From Cephalothrix simula (taxonomy: Eukaryota > Nemertea > Palaeonemertea > Archinemertea > Cephalotrichidae): a stretch of DNA of 13,162 nucleotides. The position numbers and the translations under genes are program-made. The notes under the pieces are model-generated. The model saw nothing but the letters and a program-made list of their open reading frames with translations. It made no database searches and was not told where the DNA came from. Positions 6,975 to 13,162 of the stretch are shown here, in pieces. Position 1 is the stretch's first letter. Every line of letters starts with the position of its first letter. The stretch covers positions 1 to 13,162 of the forward strand of contig JAXIUW010143336.1 of the NCBI GenBank assembly GCA_035591015.1, in the 5' to 3' direction.

Positions 6975-7162
6975 TCAGTTACTATTGAAACCGTAATTAT
7001 GTACTAAATACATATGATTCCGTAATGTATAATTTCTTGTAAAGGCTCCGTTACAAATATTACAATAAAACCTCCTCCCGAGGTGCTTAGCTCTTTCGTG
7101 TTTGTTTTTCCCATCCTTAGCTTTGAATAAATCTCCACAATAACTGCAAGCAAACTTTTTAC
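6975..7162 (-). CDS. Alternative terminal exon 8: two zinc fingers, HLGRR type
   Basis: The acceptor CTTGTATACTTGCAG|GT gives GKKFACSYCG; 62 residues to TGA. Ligands sit at C6, C9, H22, H27 and C34, C37, H50, H55, linker LGRRFY. Helices are KAKDGKNK and TRNYTLRN; the second helix (NY-LRNHM) links it to the next four exons. The tail NYGFNSN is longer than in its 60-residue neighbours. It lacks an early Met and so is easily overlooked. Confidence 0.86.
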
Positions 7163-7213
7163 CTGCAAGTATACAAGTAAATCTATGTTATAATTACAGC
7201 AAGGGCAGCACGA

Positions 7214-7395
7214 TCAAGAGAGTGAACTACGATGCTTAGTGACCATGTGAAACCTCAAAGTTTCCTTTCTAGAAAAAGTAGCTTCACAAATTGGACATGA
7301 ACTCCTCTTTCCTAAGTGTTGCTCCCGTTCATGCTGAGTTTTTCCCCATTTTCGTTTAAACTTAGCACCACAAAAACTGCAAGCATATTTACTAC
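7214..7395 (-). CDS. Alternative terminal exon 7: two zinc fingers, HLGK type
   Basis: Open from the acceptor ATTCTATACTTGCAG|GT to TGA with no usable Met at its start. It encodes 60 residues: GSKYACSFCG, then H22 and H27 (HEREQH), linker LGKRSS, C34, C37, H50 and H55, tail RSSLS. Helices are KRKWGKTQ and SRKETLRF. The DNA around C6-C9 (TTGCAGTTTTTGTGG) is identical in several neighbouring exons, which points to recent common origin. The stop is only 51 nt before the next exon's first base. Confidence 0.86.
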
Positions 7396-7455
7396 CTGCA
7401 AGTATAGAATACCAAGTTAAGTAATTTTACTCAATACTCATAAATAGTAAATTGC

Positions 7456-7461
7456 TTTATT
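7456..7461 (-). terminator. Candidate poly(A) signal AATAAA
   Basis: Minus-strand AATAAA 139 nt after the stop of the exon ending at 7601 and about 60 nt before the next acceptor. Position is suitable; motif is weakly informative in AT-rich DNA. Confidence 0.3.
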
Positions 7462-7600
7462 ACTCAGTTTGTATAGCAACATTATCATAAAACATTATGT
7501 GCATGAACATATTTCAACCCATTATTTAAAAAAAGCATGAAAAAGTATAGAATATATCAATAACGTGCATTGCAGGCAATAAATAATTTTGAAAATAAAT

Positions 7601-7782
7601 TTATAAGCTATGAAATCTGTGTTTCATGATCATGTGAGTCTTAAGATTGCTATTTCTTGTAAATGCAGAACCACACATTTGACAGCTAATCTTCCTTCCT
7701 AAGTGTTTTTCTTTTTCATGCTGTGTTCTTCCCCCTTTGGATTGAAATAATTTTCCACAGTAACTGCAACGATATTTTCCAT
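7601..7782 (-). CDS. Alternative terminal exon 6: two zinc fingers, HLGR type
   Basis: First of eight exons built to one plan: two-base split codon, four residues, C6, C9, H22, H27, a six-residue linker starting LG, then C34, C37, H50, H55. Here the acceptor is TTGTGTTCTTGCAG|AT, giving DGKYRCSYCG. Finger 1 helix is QSKGGRTQ and finger 2 helix is TRNSNLKT. The tail is RFHSL and total length 60 residues. The in-frame Met ten codons before the acceptor is intronic. Confidence 0.88.
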
Positions 7783-7963
7783 CTGCAAGAACACAAATCA
7801 AAATTAAGTTTCTTCTCAAAATAAGCCAAAAAGCATGCCGAATTCACTTAGGTTGGTACACTTAAGGTAATTCACAATAGGTGTGACTCTTTAAGATATA
7901 TCTCACAAGAAAATGCTACACTAACACGTGCATTGAGGAATACGGGATTATACAAAAACAATC

Positions 7964-8145
7964 TTATTGAACTTCTGGGTGTCCTTCCATAATGTGTTTT
8001 CTTAGCCGTTCGTATCTTGAATACTCTCTAAAACAGTAGGGGCATTTATATCTCAATTTTAAATGGTATTCCATTTGATGTCGTTTTGTGTTACGCCGAT
8101 TTTTGAATGTTTTTCCACAATACTGGCATGTCAAATCATCTTTTC
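7964..8145 (-). CDS. Alternative terminal exon 5: two zinc fingers
   Basis: This exon has no internal start and is missed by any search that requires a Met. The acceptor is TGTTGCTTTAGAG|GA. Of the two overlapping AGs, only the second gives phase 1 and the Gly-Lys opening seen in other exons. It encodes 60 residues, with fingers at C7, C10, H23, H28 and C35, C38, H51, H56, joined by LKLRYK. The second finger has Tyr in place of the core Phe (FREYSRYERLRKH), which the fold tolerates. The length (182 nt) equals that of four of the next five exons, although the sequence is more diverged than in that group. Confidence 0.83.
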
Positions 8146-8375
8146 CTCTAAAGCAACAGAAACAAACCTAAATAAGTACATGTATTTATCATGCATTCCC
8201 ACGTATTGATGCTAAAATCTTAAAGATTCCTCGGCACCAAATTACAGGGGGAGAAGCCTGTACACAACTCAAATATACAGTATAAAAATGTATGTCGTTA
8301 ATAAAATGAAATTTATTGATCAAAGTATTTTCGGTAAATCTAATCATACAAAATGTCAAAGAAACATCTAACGAC

Positions 8376-8381
8376 TTTATT
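8376..8381 (-). terminator. Candidate poly(A) signal AATAAA
   Basis: Minus-strand AATAAA 17 nt after the stop of the exon ending at 8399; a second copy lies at 8312-8317. Two hexamers within 90 nt of the stop, and a 253-nt gap to the next exon, make a short 3' UTR plausible here. Confidence 0.4.
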
Positions 8382-8398
8382 GTGTCACGTGTCACTAA

Positions 8399-8634
8399 CT
8401 ATAACGGGGATGGGTGAAAGATGATCATATGATGTTTCAAAGTGTCTTTACGCTTGAAGTTCTTCTTGCATATTTTACAAGAGACATGGTAATTCAAGTG
8501 AATCTCTTTTTCATGCTGCATTCTTGAAAATTTTCTTGTAAAATTTTTACCACAAAACGAACACTGAGTGCCACTCTTGGCAGTGGACAGCTGCTCTGAC
8601 GCCGCACGCAAAGACCAAGTTCCGACCTCTGAAT
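8399..8634 (-). CDS. Alternative terminal exon 4: two zinc fingers with long leader
   Basis: The acceptor is TTAATATTTTCCAG|AT, phase 1, 57 nt beyond the previous exon's stop. It encodes 78 residues. A 24-residue Ser/Ala-rich leader without known motifs precedes finger 1 (C25, C28, H41, H46) and finger 2 (C53, C56, H69, H74), joined by LNYHVS. The second helix (KRKDTLKHHM) closely resembles that of the preceding exon (KRKQALKYHM), so the two are probably duplicates that diverged in their leaders. It ends four residues after the last His. Confidence 0.86.
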
Positions 8635-8691
8635 CTGGAAAATATTAAGAGGTAATAAGGATGGATGCAATAATTTTGGGATCCAAGGCTG

Positions 8692-8966
8692 CTAAGACGA
8701 ATGATATACATTCATATGGTATTTTAGAGCCTGTTTACGCTTGAATGTTTTTTTGCAAACTTCACAACTGAAACCAACACCAAGATGAATTTCTCTCTCA
8801 TGCTGATACTGTGAACTCTTTTGCGTAAATGATTTTTCACAATAAGAGCACTGAAAACGGGTCGTAGACCGGTGCTTGGACGATATATGTATTGCTAGCG
8901 AGGACTGACATCCGAACAATAGGCCGCAAAGTCTGCACCTATTTCCAACTTCCAGTAAGGCTGCAT
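8692..8966 (-). CDS. Alternative terminal exon 3: three zinc fingers
   Basis: The acceptor is GTTGATATTTTGCAG|AT, phase 1 (Asp-Ala-Ala-Leu); the exon encodes 91 residues. The first finger (C11, C14, H27, H32) starts upstream of the first in-frame ATG, so a Met-initiated gene model would cut it in half. Finger 2 is C40, C43, H56, H61 and finger 3 is C68, C71, H84, H89; two residues after the last His the exon ends. Fingers 2 and 3 match the two-finger layout of the neighbours (HEREIHLGVGFSC linker). Finger 1 is therefore probably an N-terminal addition: its linker RSTTRFQ is unlike the others and its helix carries an extra Cys (FGCQSSL). Confidence 0.87.
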
Positions 8967-8992
8967 CTGCAAAATATCAACATCTTTTTCAG

Positions 8993-8998
8993 TTTATT
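8993..8998 (-). terminator. Candidate poly(A) signal AATAAA
   Basis: Minus-strand AATAAA about 185 nt after the stop of the exon ending at 9182 and about 25 nt before the next acceptor. It is well placed to end that isoform, but such hexamers occur often by chance in DNA this AT-rich. Confidence 0.3.
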
Positions 8999-9181
8999 GA
9001 CACTTGTAGAGTTCATAAACTATTTTAGAAGTGTTTCATGCATATATTTTCTTGGTCATATTATTACCGATAATTCACAACTGAAAACCAAGTATTGGTG
9101 ATCAGTGACCTTGATGACTCAAAACGGCAAGCCGAAAAAAACAGACAAATCATACAATATGTGAATTTTTACTTATCGATA

Positions 9182-9357
9182 TCAATAGGCTTGGTGCCTA
9201 AAAATAACATGTCTTTTGAGCACATTTGATCTCATGAACGACGCATCACAAAAGTCACACGGATATCTCATTTTTAGATGAACTTCATTGATATGAGCTT
9301 TCAGATTCCACTTTCGTTTGAAGATCTTTAAGCACAAATCACACTTATGAAATTTTC
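9182..9357 (-). CDS. Alternative terminal exon 2: two zinc fingers
   Basis: The acceptor is GATCATTTTCATTACAG|GA, phase 1, producing Gly-Lys-Phe-His; 58 residues follow to TAG. Finger 1 is C6, C9, H22, H27 and finger 2 is C34, C37, H50, H55. The six-residue linker LKMRYP joins them. Both fingers keep X12 between Cys and His pairs and X4 between histidines, and both have the hydrophobic core Phe and Leu. The exon starts just 28 nt after the stop codon of the exon before it, so the upstream isoform's 3' UTR must run into this exon unless it is cleaved almost at its stop. An apparent MNLIIFIT N-terminus comes from reading the intron and is not real. Confidence 0.87.
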
Positions 9358-9385
9358 CTGTAATGAAAATGATCAAGTTCATGTA

Positions 9386-9684
9386 TCAGTCAAGTTCAGA
9401 CTCTCTTACAATGCATTGGTGGGTCAGGAGAGAACGTTTATCGACATATTTTTTACCACAAGCTGAACAAATAAATCTCTTTATATTGAAATGCACTGAA
9501 TTTACGTGAGATCTCATATTTTCATTATTTTTGTACGACTTTTTACAAATTTTACACTGGTAAGGCGACATGCCAGGGTGTACATTGAAGAAATGCTGCA
9601 TCAGCTTCGAATGCTTACGGTAAATTGCATTACAAATGTAACATTTAATGCTATCCGAACGAGACATAATAAATCCCTCTGCAT
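9386..9684 (-). CDS. Alternative terminal exon 1: three zinc fingers
   Basis: First zinc-finger exon met by the transcript. The acceptor is GTATCGTTACAG|AT, phase 1, giving Asp-Ala-Glu-Gly after splicing; the exon encodes 99 residues. Finger 1 uses C15, C18, H31, H36. Finger 2 uses C44, C47, H60, H65. Finger 3 has C73, C76 and H89 but then H-Q-C, so its fourth ligand would be C91 (H-X1-C) or is missing. The spacer after finger 1 is PGMSPYQ, the nearest thing in the array to a classical TGEKP linker. An in-frame ATG at 9728-9730 lies upstream of the acceptor and is intronic, so it is not the start. The stop codon lies only 28 nt before the next exon. Role by family: sequence-specific DNA binding in the nucleus. 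Confidence 0.85.
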
Positions 9685-10247
9685 CTGTAACGATACAAAA
9701 GAGTTTCTTTAAGATGCAATTTGAACACAAAAAGCTAAAATCTCAGATTTAAGGGAAAAAATTTCTATCTATATAGCAGGTATTTTGTATGCTAAAAATG
9801 GAGTTTTGATACATAGAAAACCTGAAACCTTACAAAAATTGTTTTATATAAGTTACAGAAATAGAAATTTAATTAGTTACATTTCAAAGCAAAAGCTATT
9901 TTTTCAATAAACTAGATTTCAACCAGTCTGAATGTTATGTCTGTCTCGGTCATCCATTTAAACATGTATTAAGCCATCACCATTCAGCAAAACATGATTC
10001 CAAGCGCGCATTTCCTGTAAGAGATACCAATCTTGACCGACCTAACCGCGTTACACCCACCAACCCAAAGCTCCCATCTTTCTTCCTATTAAATCTCGAA
10101 TTGCGCACAATTTTGTCATGTCAAAAGTCAGATTCCAACCCAGCCAATACGCAACACCGCGCCCCCAGTCTTGTCCCTAGCCCTATAGCCCTAACTACAT
10201 GCCTAACGTTAATTACAGAGGCTGGTGGACTAATGCCTATATAGTAC
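9685..10247. other. Intron between the candidate shared exon and the array
   Basis: No finger motif. A stretch at about 10005-10215 is clearly less AT-rich and C-rich on the plus strand, unlike the rest of the window; it might be repeat-derived, but no terminal repeats or coding signal are visible. An acceptor-like TCTTACAG|GA at 10030 leads into only 12 open codons on the minus strand. Confidence 0.5.
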
Positions 10248-10284
10248 CTGTGTTTTCTTCAGTATCTTCTTCATCTTCTTTTAG
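10248..10284 (-). CDS. Candidate shared acidic-linker micro-exon (37 nt)
   Basis: Seen: a minus-strand segment is flanked by a pyrimidine-rich acceptor (TTTGGTTTCTG...GATTTCAG) and a donor (ACAG|GTACTA). Read from its first base it is open and encodes LKEDEEDTEENT plus one leftover G. That G completes the split first codon of every zinc-finger exon downstream (G|AT Asp, G|GA, G|GG or G|GT Gly, G|AG or G|AA Glu). Inference: this is the last constitutive exon of the gene, an acidic flexible linker between the N-terminal part (presumably outside the window) and the alternative fingers. Other readings are possible: an ATG lies 39 nt upstream in the same frame (10321-10323), so a longer exon or a chance match cannot be excluded. 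The donor is only moderate (GTACTA rather than GTAAGT). Confidence 0.5.
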
Positions 10285-11678
10285 CTGAAATCTTTTAAAC
10301 AGAAACCAAAGTCTTCGACGCATCGTATTCGCAAAATATTTGGTATTCCTTAAACCTCCGACTTTTTCGAGATTTTGTCAACTTTTAACATTATAACAAA
10401 TTGTTGTACATTTTGGATTTCTAAATTATATTAATTATCCTATCATAAGGAATATAATGCGATAGAAGATCTTGCTTTCTGTTTACGAAAGAAGCCATCG
10501 TTACTTAAAAAATCTTAAAGTTTAAATAACTTGATGATCAGATTTTAGGTTTGTCCATAACTGCAGACTAATTAACATTTATAAAATAATTATCTTTGTC
10601 CAAAAATTTAATTTTTTGTCTTACAATTAAAACAGTATCGTTGGCTTCTTTTCTTCAATACAATGCTTTACTACATCAATGATTCTACTTACAGCAAGTA
10701 AAAGTCGATGAACTGGTTGTAAAATATAACTTCAGTTACATGTTTTTTATGATTTTCGTAGTAGAGCATTCAATCAATTCGATAAATAGTCATCTAACAG
10801 ATCCCGAAGGTAACAAATAGGCACTATACGAGTATTTGTGTAAATAGCTATTTTAAATTTGAATGTAAAAACTTGCTTGAAAATCATTCTTAGCAAAACA
10901 TCGTTTTAAAATAAATCCTGAATTAATATCTTTGAAGGACACCCGACATTTTTTACGAAACAAATACATGTATTAGTTAGTATAAGAAAACACTTAACTT
11001 AGAATATTTTAATAGGCTTCCTTTTTCTGATTAATTCAGAATTTATAAAGTTGGTATTTTATTCTTAGTCTTTTCGTAAAAAGGTATGTAAGAGCAAGAT
11101 TTCCTGTTATATTGCTTTTTTAAATATTTATCAGCGGTTCAATGAAATGATACATTATTATCAGTTCACAGCTATTTAAATTTTCAGCCATAAATTTACT
11201 CCACATTTCATCTTACAAAAAGACCACATAAAGTACCATCTGGCACAAAGAATATTTTCAACCTTCCAGCTTCAAAAATATTTTTTGCAGCTGCAAGGTT
11301 TGTTATGTTAAAAAGAAATCTCTCCCTAATTGTTAAAGTTATAATTATAAAAGTGCCAAATTTCAATAGAGCAGACCCTATGAAGCTTGCCTTTCTTTTC
11401 CCAGCGTTCTATAGCAAACAACGCTTTACAATAATTGACAGAATAATCTAAGTTTAAATTTTAAAAGTAATCTAGCCCAAGTTTTTTTTTGATTCATGAT
11501 CAATGATTTTCGTCAAATACATAGGATATACTCCATTTATTAGTGCAATATTAACGAATTTTAATTAAACTGAATTTAAATTAGATGGGAGAGATTTCCG
11601 TTGAATATGACTAAGGACCATTAACCCCTCAGATTTACGTCTACAGTTTTTGGTGAAATACACAAACGGATGGAAAAT

Positions 11679-12167
11679 TGGTTGAGGCATAACTTGGGTG
11701 TGAGCTACCCGGTCCCCGTCGGTTTCTCATATAAGAGATATAGGAACTCCCCATAACCTATATATAATTGGAAAGCGCATGCAAAATAAGGAAGCGAGAT
11801 TGTGAAGGGTGGTGGTTGAATAATATCTCGATTTAAACATTTTTAGCCGCCATCTTCTGCTAGGTGGTTGTAGGACATGAAACCATTTTACTGCATTGTA
11901 CATGCCCGTTTCATCAATTTATAGTTTATGGGGGTTCCTATTATACAGTTTTCCAAAAATAAAAATAAATCAATTTGCTGATTTTCGGCTATTTCTTTTG
12001 GACATTTTTAACCACCACCAGGTGGAGGAAGTGACATAAAACTAAAATCTCGCTGCCTCATTTTGCATGTGCTTTCCAATGATATATAGGTTATGGTGTT
12101 CCTATGGTCCCTAATATGAGAAACCGACAGGGGCCCGGGTAGCTAACACCAAGTCATGCCTCAACCA
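11679..12167. mobile_element. Fold-back (MITE-like) element with long inverted arms
   Basis: The left arm begins TGGTTGAGGCAT and the right arm ends in its complement ATGCCTCAACCA. About 140-155 bp of each arm pair with scattered mismatches and small indels (11679-11819 against 12011-12167), for example CGGTTTCTCATAT, ATAACCTATATAT and AGCGAGAT with their complements. The unpaired centre is about 190 bp. It has no coding capacity, so it is a non-autonomous inverted-repeat transposon type. I could not see a clear target-site duplication next to TGGTTGAG/CTCAACCA. It sits in the presumed intron and would form a strong RNA hairpin if transcribed. Confidence 0.75.
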
Positions 12168-12945
12168 GTGTACTTATATAAATATTTGTAAATTCCAAAA
12201 TGTTATAAAAGCGGACAATCTACTGAGTGGTTAGCAATACCCCAGTCTCTTGACAGCTTTTCCAGAATAAAAAGGATTCAAACCAAATTTTTCAGGAAAT
12301 ACTGCCAATTTTTATTAACTTAAAATGAGGTTTAGACCCATATGAGCATAAAGGCTTTCTCATTTAAAAATATATTTTTGCACTTAGTAAACTTAACATA
12401 AAAATGCCAGAAATTAACTAATTAGTTAATTCATTGTAAACTTTTTATAAAAATGATCAATGATCAAATTTGATACATTCTTGATAAACGAAGGCCTTCG
12501 ACCTTAACTTTATAACAATTGAAATAGAATAAATTCTTATATTTAAAGATATCAGAAACAAATTAACTTATTTAGCTTCTGAACATACTTTTAAAAATAT
12601 ATTTTAAAAGAAAAAACCTCTATTCACTGCACAAAAATCAAAGTCTCTTGGGATACTCATATACCCTGAATGGGGAGGGGCATAATATACGAACATAGGG
12701 CCAATGCAAAAATATGGTCTCGGAGAATCTCAGAGGACATTCGCGAAACGCTATTTTGAATTAATACTGGCATTTTTATGAAAATTACTCTTAGAACTGC
12801 TTTAAATCATTTTAAATAAAGAAATTGAAATGATGTCAAGAATTGGTCAATGCATTGTAGAAGGTCTGTCTTATGTAATTTTTAATCAATGCAAGGCTTT
12901 AATTTACTTTCATGTTTGCTGTGCGGCCACCTTAAATATTTCCAG

Positions 12946-13013
12946 GAAGGATACATGCCTTCTATTTCACTGTCCCAGTGAAGGGTACATGCCTTCTATT
13001 TCACTGTCCCAGT
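12946..13013. repeat. 34-bp tandem duplication
   Basis: Two adjacent copies beginning GAAGG(A/G)TACATGCCTTC and ending CACTGTCCCAGT, differing at one base. No function recognised. Confidence 0.9.
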
Positions 13014-13162
13014 TTATATAATTAAATCCAATCTACAAGGGCAACTTTCAGCCAAACCAAAAGTTACTCAATTGAAAGATTTTTTAAATACACTGCCGAG
13101 CAAAAGTTCTGCAACAACTTCGAAATAAGAATATACCAAAAAATAAGTCAATTTTCTAAGAT

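Larger units (their letters stand above)
10285..13162. other. Long non-coding, intron-like region
   Basis: AT-rich, no open frame with recognisable domains on either strand; the BTB or other N-terminal exons expected upstream are not here. It contains the fold-back element and the 34-bp duplication listed separately. A 63-codon plus-strand frame at 12830-13021 runs through that duplication and shows no coding features. Confidence 0.6.

Noticed and set aside
7377-7395. Second TTGCAG (before TTTTTGTGG) just inside several exons as an alternative acceptor
   Set aside because: Its use would change the frame by one base and remove the first Cys; it is coding sequence for Ala/Cys-Ser.
5079-7782. 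Regularly spaced similar units as a CRISPR-like or satellite array
   Set aside because: The units are 180-nt coding exons with unequal spacing and diverged sequence; not direct short repeats.
8189-8395. Minus-strand 68-codon frame between exons 4 and 5
   Set aside because: No finger motif, no acceptor in phase, no similarity to its neighbours; chance frame.
10015-10067. Acceptor TCTTACAG|GA at 10030 followed by an open start as a first terminal exon
   Set aside because: Only 12 codons to a stop, with a single Cys and no relation to the other exons.
12830-13021. Plus-strand 63-codon frame
   Set aside because: Runs through a 34-bp tandem duplication, with no motif or splice context.

Overview
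The window looks like nuclear DNA from an AT-rich animal genome. It appears to hold the 3' half of one split gene transcribed on the minus strand. Twenty intact short exons encoding C2H2 zinc fingers lie head to tail between 507 and 9684. All are on the minus strand, and none has a convincing start codon at its 5' edge. Each begins directly after a splice acceptor (usually TTGCAG, TTCCAG or TTACAG) and ends in its own stop codon. In every one the acceptor leaves two bases before the first full codon (phase 1). These are therefore alternative 3'-terminal exons of one transcription unit, not twenty genes. The closest known architecture is the arthropod BTB-zinc-finger genes lola and, with another zinc-binding fold, mod(mdg4). 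There a constant N-terminal region is spliced to one of many terminal exons. No BTB domain lies in this window, so the gene name and the arthropod assignment are inference.

Layout in transcription order (right to left): 13162-10285 is intron-like DNA with no coding signal; it carries a fold-back repeat element (11679-12167) and a 34-bp tandem duplication (12946-13013). At 10248-10284 lies a candidate 37-nt shared micro-exon encoding an acidic linker; its donor is in the phase every zinc-finger exon needs. The exon array follows. 9684-7964 holds five diverse exons with two or three fingers. 7782-5079 holds eight near-uniform two-finger exons of 60-62 residues with a short HLGRR-type linker. 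4487-2695 holds three three-finger exons with a conserved EAES/EADE...GI linker. 2578-1553 holds a closely related pair sharing a GGCGTC start. 1488-507 holds two exons with a VHLQI linker and a broken third between them. A further exon probably begins at 33 and runs off the left edge.

The array shows birth and death of exons. There are young pairs (6613-6794 with 6264-6445; 5970-6154 with 5499-5686; 2385-2578 with 1553-1770), a frameshifted exon (882-1080) and a degraded three-finger relic (2195-2384) that starts right at the stop codon of its neighbour. Some exons are only 28-64 nt apart, so the 3' UTR and poly(A) site of one must overlap the splice site or body of the next. The expected output is a family of transcription factors with one constant N-terminus and at least twenty different DNA-binding ends.
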